Assembly: GCA_963921825.1 (NCBI GenBank)
Contig: OY997591.1
Span: 38,399,825 to 38,463,824 of the forward strand
DNA: 64,000 nt
Direction of reading: 5' to 3'
From: Erodium maritimum
Taxonomy: Eukaryota > Streptophyta > Magnoliopsida > Geraniales > Geraniaceae
This document shows, one piece after another, positions 21,956 through 33,798 of this stretch. A program made the position numbers and the translations under genes. The notes beneath the pieces were generated by a model. The model did no database searches, had not been told where the DNA came from, and saw nothing but the letters and a program-made list of their open reading frames with translations. Within the stretch, counting starts at the first letter, position 1. The number at the start of each line of letters is the position of its first letter.

Positions 21956-23496
21956 GTGCTACCTTCGGGATTCACAAGACGGTGTTCAAAGTTTCGGTTT
22001 TGCTTGAAAGTTTCGTTTTTGGCATGTTGTTTTGCTAAATTGTTTGATAACATGTTTTAAATTATTGTTTATGGATTTAATGCATGTAAAATTAATTTTT
22101 GAAAATTATTTCAAATCTGGAAATTTTGAAAAAAATTTGATTTTTCGGGTCTCGGGAGTGGGACTCTCGGGGAGCCGAAACCGGGACCGAACGGGATCCG
22201 TTGGACGGTGCTAGGCCAAGCATGACCATTGGATGGTTGATATGCCAAGGCTAAACCGTTTTGTTAGTTATGACGAGTTTGGAACCGTCATGACGAACTC
22301 GAAGATCAAATGTTCAAAAGTTTCATTTTTGAACGGTTTCGATAAACCGAGCATCAAAATTTTTTGAAACTTGGCTATTAATTAAAACCGGAAAATCACA
22401 TGATGTTTGATAACATGCTTGTTTGATAACACGATGTGTGATGTGATGTTGGCATGGTGTACATAATAGCCCCGAGGTCGATTTAATTATTTATCGCTTT
22501 TCACGGCCTGCGAGCCGTTAGAGTTAGCGTGTAATTATTCTTTCAAGGTGTGGTCGTCGAACCACTTTTTTGTAATATTTATTTATTCACGACCTGCGAG
22601 TCGTGTATTAAATTGTAATATTTTACTCAAGACGAAGAAAGGGCGAAAAGGTCATTTGGTGGCTTTTCGGGTGTTGGCATCGGCTTGGAGTCGGTGGAGC
22701 TCAAGAAGCTAGTGGGAGTTAGTTTAGGGGGCTATTATGTGCACATTTATCGCTTTATGCTTGGTTTAGTTTATGCATGATTAATTCTATGTGTTTTAGA
22801 ATTGCATGCTTAACTTTATTTACTGAGCATATCACCTCACATGCAAAGATAAAATTGGAATTTTAATACTTGTGTGTGAACCCTTAGAACCGTCATTGCA
22901 TTGGATGTAGTTGACGGGTTCAAAGGAAGAATTACATTGGATGTAATTTGAGGCATCATTGCATTTGGAATGTAGTTGATGTGCTCATCGCATCTAGGAT
23001 GTGCCAAAGTTTTGAACACAACTGGACAAGTAAAAGCGGGTCATGTCCGATACCTCCCAATCATCAACACCTTACTACCTCCCCGTCCTATGGGTGTCGT
23101 GCGCATTAGCGGAGCATCCATGGGGAAGCGGGGTAGTAGGTTTGGACGACATATGTGGGTGTCGTGCGCATTAGCGGAGCACCTACATAGTGACGGGCCA
23201 TAGTTGAAAATTGGTGGACCCGACTACGATTCTCAGCCTGAGGTTGAGCTAGGGTAACAGATAGGGTAAGCCGTGTACATAAGTACATACCCTAGCCAAG
23301 AGTCACATTGGATGTGATTGGATGTAGTCCTACCTACATAACTCGACTAAGTGGTGAGCATTAGTTCAGCTTAATCGAGTGAATCAAGGATCTTGGTTTC
23401 AGATTCTAAAGGTTTAGAATCGATTGTTGGTGTTTAAGCTTGATCTTCATAAAATTTATTCAGTTTACTGATTGAATTTTATCTGTTGTATATCAA
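21956..23496 (+). other. COP-C leader, middle unit
   Basis: 1.5 kb with no credible gene. It holds hairpins at 22898-22910, 22932-22946, 22961-22973 and 23303-23317 (all with a TGG loop), and a 19-bp-plus direct repeat (GGTGTCGTGCGCATTAGCGG) at about 23093 and 23158. Confidence 0.78.
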
Positions 23497-23863
23497 ATGG
23501 CAAATTCAGCGAACATTAATAGTTTGTCATTAAAAACCATTCTTGACAGGGTCAAGCTAAATGGGACAAACTATTTGGACTGGTACAGAATTTTGAGGAT
23601 AATCCTCAAGTCTGAACGCAAAGAATATGTCCTTGACAAGGCTGTCTCTAAGACCATATTAGAGTTACATGAAGTGTCATTAACTGCTGAGAAGAATATA
23701 TCAGGGATCTGGGATCCAAGGATATTTTGATGGTCAAGAAGGGAATTGGAAGTGGCAAGGGCGGGGCCCATGCGCACTTGGCAGGAAAGATGAGACACCT
23801 GAGAATGTCTACTTCTACTGCCAACAGCCTGGTCATTGGAACCGGGATTACAGGAAGTTCACG
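23497..23863 (+). pseudogene. COP-C gag remnant, middle unit
   Basis: ATG at 23497 opens 77 codons (MANSANINSLSLKTILDRVK), with the gag block LNGTNYLDWYRILR, ending at 23730. The central gag is missing, as in COP-B. The zinc knuckle follows in another frame (VYFYCQQPGHWNRDYRKF near 23807-23860), with its first and last Cys replaced by Tyr. It could at most give a short N-terminal gag peptide. Confidence 0.84.
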
Positions 23864-24007
23864 GCTGATCTGAAGAAGGGCAGTGGGACTGCGCCTTCAT
23901 CAAATAGCCTGGATGATCTGAAGAAGGGCAGTAGGACTGCGCCTTCATCAGGAAACCTGGATGATCTAAGGAAGGGCGGTGGGATCGTGCCTTCATTCGG
24001 TATTAAC
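23864..24007 (+). repeat. Three 48-bp tandem units, middle unit
   Basis: Units begin at 23864, 23912 and 23960. Each encodes 16 residues around LKKGSGTAPSS, with substitutions between units. Confidence 0.88.
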
Positions 24008-25450
24008 TCTATAGAGCTACATCTCTCTACTTCCAAAGATTCATGGGTATTAGATACCATGACTGAATCTCACACATGCACTAATATATGGTGGCTGAAA
24101 GTAGGAGAGATTTGGAAAGCACGAAATGGACCTCAGAGTTGTGGCAACTGCTGTACGATCCATGAGTCTTGCTTTTCCAAGAGGCCTTGTCTTAGTATTG
24201 TATAATGTATATTGCATACCTACTTTTAGTAGGAATATTATATCTGTATCCGTGTTTGACAAGGAAGGATATAATGTTAATATTGGAAATGGAGTTTTCA
24301 ATGTTCTATGCAATGATATGTTTTATACCAGTACTGACATGGTTGGAGGATTGTACATATTAGATATGGGTAACAATGCCTCAAGTTCTATATATTCCGT
24401 TAATACCAAGAGGTCTAAATCCAACGATTTAAACCTAACTCTGTTATGGTACTGTCATTTGGGTCGCATAAACAAGAAGCGCCTATCAGCACTTCAGAAG
24501 TGCGGGCTTTCAGGTTCATTCGAATTCCATTCGATCGATAGGTGCAAGGTTTGTTTGATGGGCAAAATGACTAAAGTGCCCTTTATCGATCGCGATGAAA
24601 GGGCAGGTGAATTATTGGGGCTGATACACTCGAATGTGTGTAGACCAATAAGTTCACTTGCCAGGAGGGGTTTTAGCTACTTTATCACATTTACTGATGA
24701 TTACAGTCAATATGGTTATGTCTATTCGGTGAGACATAAGTCTGAAGCTTTTGATAAATTCAAAGAGTTTAAGACTATAGTAGAAAACCAGCTCGACAAA
24801 GGTATTAAGGCACTTCGATTGGATCGAGGTGGAAAATACTTGACCACAGAGTTATTAGATCATCTAAAAGAGAATGGGATCCTTTTGGAATGGACTCCTC
24901 CTAGGTCACTGTAGTTGAAAGGTGTAGCCAAACGGAGAAATCGGACATTGTTAGACAATGGTCTGTTCCATGATTAGTTGGACTGATCTCCCAATCTCTT
25001 TTAGGGGTTTTGCTCTAGAGACGACCGCATTCATAGTGAATCGGGCTTCGACGAATGGTGTGGAAGGGACACCATTTTAAAAATGGTACGGGATGATGCC
25101 CGCTTTGTCCTTCCTAAAGATTTGTGGTTGCGAGGCTTATGTGAAACATTTGGTTTCGACTAAGCTCGAACCAAGATCTGAGATATGCACCTTCGTGTGG
25201 TATCCCAAAGCAACAAGGGGATACTATTTCTACAATCCCAGTGAGAACATGGTGTTCGTCGCTTGAGGTGGGGTCTTTATGGAAAAGAAGTTTTGTTTCC
25301 AAAGACGTCATTGGGAGGACTGTGCATCTCGAAGAAATTCAGGATGGTACAGATCTGTCTAAACCAATTGGCAACCCAGTAGAAAGGAGCCAGAGATTGT
25401 CGTAGAGTAAAAACCAATTCCTGTTACAATTCCGGAAGGTCCAAGGCGAT
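24008..25450 (+). pseudogene. COP-C protease and integrase remnant, middle unit
   Basis: Protease block DSWVLDTMTESHTC near 24037-24078 (DTG reads DTM). The long frame to 24914 holds the pre-integrase zinc region, with both zinc His positions changed (LWYCHLGRI where LWHxRLGHI is usual) and the Cys pair kept (CKVCL). In the integrase core the first Asp is Asn (IHSNVCRP near 24628), the second Asp is kept (LDRGGKY near 24820) and Glu is Lys (GVAKRRNR near 24925). The frame stops at TAG 24912-24914 in the PGTPQ motif; more stops follow in the C-terminal part. Confidence 0.9.
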
Positions 25451-26438
25451 TTGAAAGGATCAATCTTCCACCTCCAAGATATGATATCCGGAGGTGACAA
25501 TGAAGTCATGGTGGATCACGATGATCCAGCCACCTTTCAGGAAGTCGTGGATGGGCCCAACTCCGAGTTATGGCTGGGAGCCATGAGGGAGGAAATGCAA
25601 TCCATGTCGGACAACCGAGTCTGGGAACCGGTTGATCCCATCAATGGTGTGAGGACCATAGGATGCAAATGGATCTTCAAGGTGAAGATGGACATGGACG
25701 GCAACCCTCTGACCTACAAAGCTCAACTGGTGGCGAAAGGTTATAGGCAGATCCAATGGATTGACTATGAGAAAACCTTCTCCTTAGTGGCTATGGTCAA
25801 AATCGATCCAAATTCTTCTTGACATAACTGCGTATCATAATTACGAGATATGGCAAGTGGATGTCAAAACCGCTTTCCTAAATGGAAATTTGACTGAGTA
25901 CGTTTATATGTCTCGGCCCAAAGGTTTTGACGATCCGAAGAATAAAAGAAAGATTTATAAGTTGTTGAAATCCATTTATGGATTGAAACGAACTTCTCGG
26001 AGTTGGATCCTTCGTTTTGATGAAGCTGTAATTGGATTTGGCTTAATCAAGAACGAGGATGAATCTTGCGTTTATAAGAAGGCTAGTGGGAGCAATATTA
26101 CCTTTCTGGTTCTCATTGAAAACGACATCTCAACCTTGCACGAGACTAAAGCTTGGTTGAGGAAGTGTTTTTCAATAAAGGACTTAGGTGATGCTTCTCA
26201 TATCTTAAGGATTAAGATATGTAGAGATCGCACCAAGAGGGTCTTGGATTTAAGTCAGGGAACCTATGTGAACAAGGCATTGAGTAGGTTCTTAATGCTC
26301 GATTCAAAGAAAGGACTCTTACCCACTAGTCATGGCATTCATCTCAGCAAGACTCAGTGTCCTAAGACACCTGATGAGCTGAAAAGGATGATGAGAATCC
26401 TATGCGCCTGGGGGCAGGATCGATCATATATGCCATGA
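25451..26438 (+). pseudogene. COP-C reverse transcriptase with YVDD loop deleted, middle unit
   Basis: Same two-piece RVT_2 remnant as the left fragment (frames 25451-25819 and 25857-26438, one base out of phase). The sequence FLVLIENDISTLHETK at about 26101-26150 replaces the catalytic FLVLYVDDILLIGNDIP-type stretch. The loss is 21 nt and in frame, so the surrounding fold region stays readable while the two catalytic Asp are gone. Confidence 0.93.
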
Positions 26439-27025
26439 CATGTATGAGACCAGACGTCTCGTAAGCCTTATGTTGTACCAGTAGACATCATTCTAACCCG
26501 GGGGAAAGATGATGCTGAACTAGTCGTCGAAGGATGAATAGACGCTAGTTTTCCAAGACAAATCCAGATGACTTTAGAAGTCAATCAGGATATGTGTTTA
26601 CGCTGAATGGCAGAGCTTTAGCTGGGAAAGCGTAAAGCAAGATACCATTGCCGAATCTACGATAGAGGCCAAGTACATGGATGCTGTAGAGGCAGCTAAG
26701 GAGGCTATGTGGATTTGGAAATTCATGGCAGGGCTGGGTGTAATTAAAAACCCATCCAGCCCGGTGAATCCATCTTGCGACAACACAAGGGCCATTACGC
26801 AAGCTAAAAGCCTAGATCGTATAACAAATCCAAACATGTACTGCGGCGTATCCACCTCATCAGATAAATACTGAACTGAGGTGAAGTGAAGATAACCGAT
26901 AGTGCAACAGATGATAACATAGCCAACCCTTTGACTAAGGCAGTGTCACTGCCTGAACATGTTAGACATGTAAAGTCGATGGGGACATATTGGAGTTTAG
27001 ATTGGAACTAGGGCAAGTGGGAGAT
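26439..27025 (+). pseudogene. COP-C RNase H remnant and polypurine tract, middle unit
   Basis: TIEAKYMDAVEAAKEAMWIWKF near 26657-26722, CDNTRAITQAKSLDR, then stops; polypurine tract at 27011-27025. Variants at 26631 (C) and in GATGCTGTAGAGG match the left fragment, not the last unit. Confidence 0.83.
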
Positions 27026-28713
27026 TGTTAGTCTTAGTGCCCGTAGTTCAATCCTAAATGTCCAAATGTATATATCATCGTTAGCAATAAAATTAAAGCG
27101 GCTTTATATTACTTATGTGTTGGAGTAATATATCGATGTGTGCTCTGATCTATGCCCACCATGCGAATAGAACCATAGATCGAGATAGATCACACTCGAT
27201 GGGTCCCTAGTCAACAAAGCTTCACTAGAAGCGACTAGTATGAAAGATGGCTCTTTATGGCTTACGTTCTGTTAGTCATTGGAATGGGATTCCGGAGTCT
27301 GATCATAGATATCATGTGGGACATGATATTGGACGACCCGCCCTGAATATGTGCCATAGATTAAGTCATGCACATATTCAATGTTGTAGCTTGTCATGTA
27401 TCCTTAGACCAAGGAGTCTTTGTGATCTCTATGTAGTCAACAACTGAGTTTGACCTGAGCCTAACGTTGTCCGTAACAAGGCTTCCATAACGGCTAGGAT
27501 TGGCTTGGGGACGGGCTACATGAGTGACACGAAAGACGGCTAAGGGATTTATCCCTCATACTAAGGTATGGGAAAGATATCGGTTCTCGGCCACTTGATC
27601 GAGAGTGACTGGAAGAATAGCATGGCCATGCATATGATACTGGGTATCATATCTTCAGTCCTCTCACATATCAAGGAACGGTGATTGAGAATAATAAGGA
27701 TGACGGCTCTATGCCTTATCTCAATCAGGATATCGGAGATAAAAGGATAATGACAGGGACGACGAAAAGGTTAGAATCGACAGGGTCGATTCGTTATGTA
27801 GTGTCAGGCAATACTAAAGTCTCGTTAGTTGCCACTTAAATAGGATCAAGTAAAATGGGATTTTACGTTGATCTATTGACATGCATAAACCTAAGGGTCA
27901 CACCGGAGGATGAAACTCATTGACACATTTATGGAGAATGGCCAAACAGGAGTTGTCTCGGGACATGACCAAAACTGGGTTTTGGGTCATGTGCCCGTAA
28001 GTGAATAGGACTTTACGGATCAAGACAAGGCTTGGAGTCTTGGGATTGATCGCGTCGGATAATGTTGGACATTTCCGGTATGGAAGGCATGGAGGCGATG
28101 AGCGAATCACGGGACCTCGTTGGAAATGGCCACGGACCATGTTCCAAGAGGCCCATGAAAGGCACATGCAACCAAGGCCCATGGAACTAATTAATCAAGT
28201 CTTGATTAATTAGTACTAAGTAAGCAAGACAAGGATTAAGGTGTTGGTGATTCACCACCTAACCCAATCTTGTCTTGCCATACTTTGTCCTATTTACACC
28301 TTACTTGACACCATACTTGTCCCATGCCTTTAGTTGGACAAGTATGGGTTTTGTTATGTTTAAGTCATCTTCTTTCAACATAACAAACACAAGACAAGAA
28401 TAGGAAACACAACTTCTCTCTCCCTTCTCTTGCAATTTCGGGTTTGGCAAGCTCCCACCTCCATTTTTGTGTTCTTGAGTCCTCAAAGAGAAGAACTACG
28501 TGGCTTTGATTCCCATGTGGATATGTAGGCGTCTTGGAGACTCAAGCCAATCATTCGTTAACCGGTGTTCTTGTTTTGGTAAGAACTAGTGCTGAATTTT
28601 TCTGTTGTGAATCCATTCTTTGTTAGTTGTTTCATGGTTTTAATCGTCTCTTGGTTTTCATTGATTTTCCGCTGCGAGTTGGTTCATCTCCAACCTTACC
28701 TCGAGACCCAACA
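27026..28713 (+). repeat. COP-C LTR 3 (1688 bp, full length)
   Basis: Same ends and length as LTR 2, and no difference seen between them. It is shared between the middle and right internal regions, which makes the structure a tandem array rather than two separate insertions: no target duplication separates the units. Confidence 0.94.
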
Positions 28714-28714
28714 G

Positions 28715-28727
28715 TGGTATCAGAGCC
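28715..28727 (+). other. COP-C primer binding site, right unit
   Basis: TGGTATCAGAGCC, as in the middle unit. Confidence 0.9.
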
Positions 28728-30268
28728 GTGCTACCTTCGGGATTCACAAGACGGTGTTCAAAGTTTCGGTTTTGCTTGAAAGTTTCGTTTTTGGCATGTT
28801 GTTTTGCTAAATTGTTTGATAACATGTTTTAAATTATTGTTTATGGATTTAATGCATGTAAAATTAATTTTTGAAAATTATTTCAAATCTGGAAATTTTG
28901 AAAAAAATTTGATTTTTCGGGTCTCGGGAGTGGGACTCTCGGGGAGCCGAAACCGGGACCGAACGGGATCCGTTGGACGGTGCTAGGCCAAGCATGACCA
29001 TTGGATGGTTGATATGCCAAGGCTAAACCGTTTTGTTAGTTATGACGAGTTTGGAACCGTCATGACGAACTCGAAGATCAAATGTTCAAAAGTTTCATTT
29101 TTGAACGGTTTCGATAAACCGAGCATCAAAATTTTTTGAAACTTGGCTATTAATTAAAACCGGAAAATCACATGATGTTTGATAACATGCTTGTTTGATA
29201 ACACGATGTGTGATGTGATGTTGGCATGGTGTACATAATAGCCCCGAGGTCGATTTAATTATTTATCGCTTTTCACGGCCTGCGAGCCGTTAGAGTTAGC
29301 GTGTAATTATTCTTTCAAGGTGTGGTCGTCGAACCACTTTTTTGTAATATTTATTTATTCACGACCTGCGAGTCGTGTATTAAATTGTAATATTTTACTC
29401 AAGACGAAGAAAGGGCGAAAAGGTCATTTGGTGGCTTTTCGGGTGTTGGCATCGGCTTGGAGTCGGTGGAGCTCAAGAAGCTAGTGGGAGTTAGTTTAGG
29501 GGGCTATTATGTGCACATTTATCGCTTTATGCTTGGTTTAGTTTATGCATGATTAATTCTATGTGTTTTAGAATTGCATGCTTAACTTTATTTACTGAGC
29601 ATATCACCTCACATGCAAAGATAAAATTGGAATTTTAATACTTGTGTGTGAACCCTTAGAACCGTCATTGCATTGGATGTAGTTGACGGGTTCAAAGGAA
29701 GAATTACATTGGATGTAATTTGAGGCATCATTGCATTTGGAATGTAGTTGATGTGCTCATCGCATCTAGGATGTGCCAAAGTTTTGAACACAACTGGACA
29801 AGTAAAAGCGGGTCATGTCCGATACCTCCCAATCATCAACACCTTACTACCTCCCCGTCCTATGGGTGTCGTGCGCATTAGCGGAGCATCCATGGGGAAG
29901 CGGGGTAGTAGGTTTGGACGACATATGTGGGTGTCGTGCGCATTAGCGGAGCACCTACATAGTGACGGGCCATAGTTGAAAATTGGTGGACCCGACTACG
30001 ATTCTCAGCCTGAGGTTGAGCTAGGGTAACAGATAGGGTAAGCCGTGTACATAAGTACATACCCTAGCCAAGAGTCACATTGGATGTGATTGGATGTAGT
30101 CCTACCTACATAACTCGACTAAGTGGTGAGCATTAGTTCAGCTTAATCGAGTGAATCAAGGATCTTGGTTTCAGATTCTAAAGGTTTAGAATCGATTGTT
30201 GGTGTTTAAGCTTGATCTTCATAAAATTTATTCAGTTTACTGATTGAATTTTATCTGTTGTATATCAA
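28728..30268 (+). other. COP-C leader, right unit
   Basis: Repeat of the middle-unit leader at a 6772-bp offset; same hairpins and direct repeat, no gene. Confidence 0.78.
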
Positions 30269-30635
30269 ATGGCAAATTCAGCGAACATTAATAGTTTGTC
30301 ATTAAAAACCATTCTTGACAGGGTCAAGCTAAATGGGACAAACTATTTGGACTGGTACAGAATTTTGAGGATAATCCTCAAGTCTGAACGCAAAGAATAT
30401 GTCCTTGACAAGGCTGTCTCTAAGACCATATTAGAGTTACATGAAGTGTCATTAACTGCTGAGAAGAATATATCAGGGATCTGGGATCCAAGGATATTTT
30501 GATGGTCAAGAAGGGAATTGGAAGTGGCAAGGGCGGGGCCCATGCGCACTTGGCAGGAAAGATGAGACACCTGAGAATGTCTACTTCTACTGCCAACAGC
30601 CTGGTCATTGGAACCGGGATTACAGGAAGTTCACG
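30269..30635 (+). pseudogene. COP-C gag remnant, right unit
   Basis: Identical by eye to the middle unit: ATG at 30269, a 77-codon frame with LNGTNYLDWYRILR, missing central gag, and a zinc knuckle in another frame with two Cys lost. No intact capsid protein. Confidence 0.84.
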
Positions 30636-30779
30636 GCTGATCTGAAGAAGGGCAGTGGGACTGCGCCTTCATCAAATAGCCTGGATGATCTGAAGAAGGG
30701 CAGTAGGACTGCGCCTTCATCAGGAAACCTGGATGATCTAAGGAAGGGCGGTGGGATCGTGCCTTCATTCGGTATTAAC
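30636..30779 (+). repeat. Three 48-bp tandem units, right unit
   Basis: Same three units as at 23864, shifted by 6772 bp. Confidence 0.88.
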
Positions 30780-32222
30780 TCTATAGAGCTACATCTCTCT
30801 ACTTCCAAAGATTCATGGGTATTAGATACCATGACTGAATCTCACACATGCACTAATATATGGTGGCTGAAAGTAGGAGAGATTTGGAAAGCACGAAATG
30901 GACCTCAGAGTTGTGGCAACTGCTGTACGATCCATGAGTCTTGCTTTTCCAAGAGGCCTTGTCTTAGTATTGTATAATGTATATTGCATACCTACTTTTA
31001 GTAGGAATATTATATCTGTATCCGTGTTTGACAAGGAAGGATATAATGTTAATATTGGAAATGGAGTTTTCAATGTTCTATGCAATGATATGTTTTATAC
31101 CAGTACTGACATGGTTGGAGGATTGTACATATTAGATATGGGTAACAATGCCTCAAGTTCTATATATTCCGTTAATACCAAGAGGTCTAAATCCAACGAT
31201 TTAAACCTAACTCTGTTATGGTACTGTCATTTGGGTCGCATAAACAAGAAGCGCCTATCAGCACTTCAGAAGTGCGGGCTTTCAGGTTCATTCGAATTCC
31301 ATTCGATCGATAGGTGCAAGGTTTGTTTGATGGGCAAAATGACTAAAGTGCCCTTTATCGATCGCGATGAAAGGGCAGGTGAATTATTGGGGCTGATACA
31401 CTCGAATGTGTGTAGACCAATAAGTTCACTTGCCAGGAGGGGTTTTAGCTACTTTATCACATTTACTGATGATTACAGTCAATATGGTTATGTCTATTCG
31501 GTGAGACATAAGTCTGAAGCTTTTGATAAATTCAAAGAGTTTAAGACTATAGTAGAAAACCAGCTCGACAAAGGTATTAAGGCACTTCGATTGGATCGAG
31601 GTGGAAAATACTTGACCACAGAGTTATTAGATCATCTAAAAGAGAATGGGATCCTTTTGGAATGGACTCCTCCTAGGTCACTGTAGTTGAAAGGTGTAGC
31701 CAAACGGAGAAATCGGACATTGTTAGACAATGGTCTGTTCCATGATTAGTTGGACTGATCTCCCAATCTCTTTTAGGGGTTTTGCTCTAGAGACGACCGC
31801 ATTCATAGTGAATCGGGCTTCGACGAATGGTGTGGAAGGGACACCATTTTAAAAATGGTACGGGATGATGCCCGCTTTGTCCTTCCTAAAGATTTGTGGT
31901 TGCGAGGCTTATGTGAAACATTTGGTTTCGACTAAGCTCGAACCAAGATCTGAGATATGCACCTTCGTGTGGTATCCCAAAGCAACAAGGGGATACTATT
32001 TCTACAATCCCAGTGAGAACATGGTGTTCGTCGCTTGAGGTGGGGTCTTTATGGAAAAGAAGTTTTGTTTCCAAAGACGTCATTGGGAGGACTGTGCATC
32101 TCGAAGAAATTCAGGATGGTACAGATCTGTCTAAACCAATTGGCAACCCAGTAGAAAGGAGCCAGAGATTGTCGTAGAGTAAAAACCAATTCCTGTTACA
32201 ATTCCGGAAGGTCCAAGGCGAT
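30780..32222 (+). pseudogene. COP-C protease and integrase remnant, right unit
   Basis: Identical by eye to the middle unit. The frame 30898-31686 holds the pre-integrase and integrase core; first Asp is Asn, catalytic Glu is Lys, and a TAG ends the frame at 31684-31686. The protease DTG is DTM. None of these lesions is private to this copy. Confidence 0.9.
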
Positions 32223-33210
32223 TTGAAAGGATCAATCTTCCACCTCCAAGATATGATATCCGGAGGTGACAATGAAGTCATGGTGGATCACGATGATCCA
32301 GCCACCTTTCAGGAAGTCGTGGATGGGCCCAACTCCGAGTTATGGCTGGGAGCCATGAGGGAGGAAATGCAATCCATGTCGGACAACCGAGTCTGGGAAC
32401 CGGTTGATCCCATCAATGGTGTGAGGACCATAGGATGCAAATGGATCTTCAAGGTGAAGATGGACATGGACGGCAACCCTCTGACCTACAAAGCTCAACT
32501 GGTGGCGAAAGGTTATAGGCAGATCCAATGGATTGACTATGAGAAAACCTTCTCCTTAGTGGCTATGGTCAAAATCGATCCAAATTCTTCTTGACATAAC
32601 TGCGTATCATAATTACGAGATATGGCAAGTGGATGTCAAAACCGCTTTCCTAAATGGAAATTTGACTGAGTACGTTTATATGTCTCGGCCCAAAGGTTTT
32701 GACGATCCGAAGAATAAAAGAAAGATTTATAAGTTGTTGAAATCCATTTATGGATTGAAACGAACTTCTCGGAGTTGGATCCTTCGTTTTGATGAAGCTG
32801 TAATTGGATTTGGCTTAATCAAGAACGAGGATGAATCTTGCGTTTATAAGAAGGCTAGTGGGAGCAATATTACCTTTCTGGTTCTCATTGAAAACGACAT
32901 CTCAACCTTGCACGAGACTAAAGCTTGGTTGAGGAAGTGTTTTTCAATAAAGGACTTAGGTGATGCTTCTCATATCTTAAGGATTAAGATATGTAGAGAT
33001 CGCACCAAGAGGGTCTTGGATTTAAGTCAGGGAACCTATGTGAACAAGGCATTGAGTAGGTTCTTAATGCTCGATTCAAAGAAAGGACTCTTACCCACTA
33101 GTCATGGCATTCATCTCAGCAAGACTCAGTGTCCTAAGACACCTGATGAGCTGAAAAGGATGATGAGAATCCTATGCGCCTGGGGGCAGGATCGATCATA
33201 TATGCCATGA
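32223..33210 (+). pseudogene. COP-C reverse transcriptase with YVDD loop deleted, right unit
   Basis: Identical by eye to the middle and left copies, including the one-base shift near 32574 and the missing catalytic loop (FLVLIENDIS near 32875-32905). It ends at TGA 33208-33210, before the RNase H domain. Confidence 0.93.
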
Positions 33211-33798
33211 CATGTATGAGACCAGACGTCTCGTAAGCCTTATGTTGTACCAGTAGACATCATTCTAACCCGGGGGAAAGATGATGCTGAACTAGTCGTC
33301 GAAGGATGAATAGACGCTAGTTTTCCAAGACAAATCCAGATGACTTTAGAAGTCAATCAGGATATGTGTTTACGCTGAATGGCAGAGCTTTAGCTGGGAA
33401 AGTGTAAAGCAAGATACCATTGCCGAATCTACGATAGAGGCCAAGTACATGGATGCTGCAGAGGCAGCTAAGGAGGCTATGTGGATTTGGAAATTCATGG
33501 CAGGGCTGGGTGTAATTAAAAACCCATCCAGCCCGGTGAATCCATCTTGCGACAACACAAGGGCCATTACGCAAGCTAAAAGCCTAGATCGTATAACAAA
33601 TCCAAACATGTACTGCGGCGTATCCACCTCATCAGATAAATACTGAACTGAGGTGAAGTGAAGATAACCGATACTGCAACAGATGATAACATAGCCAACC
33701 CTTTGACTAAGGCAGTGTCACTGCCTGAACATGTTAGACATGTAAAGTCGATGGGGGACATATTGGAGTTTAGATTGGAACTAGGGCAAGTGGGAGAT
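33211..33798 (+). pseudogene. COP-C RNase H remnant and polypurine tract, right unit
   Basis: Same domain as the other units but with its own variants: T at 33403, GATGCTGCAGAGG near 33453, GATACTGC near 33671, and one extra G in GATGGGGGAC near 33750. These mark the end of the identical repeat tract. Polypurine tract at 33784-33798. Confidence 0.83.

Noticed and set aside
20254..33798. Two independent insertions of the same element side by side
   Set aside because: Adjacent units share one LTR and there is no target duplication between them, so it is a tandem array.
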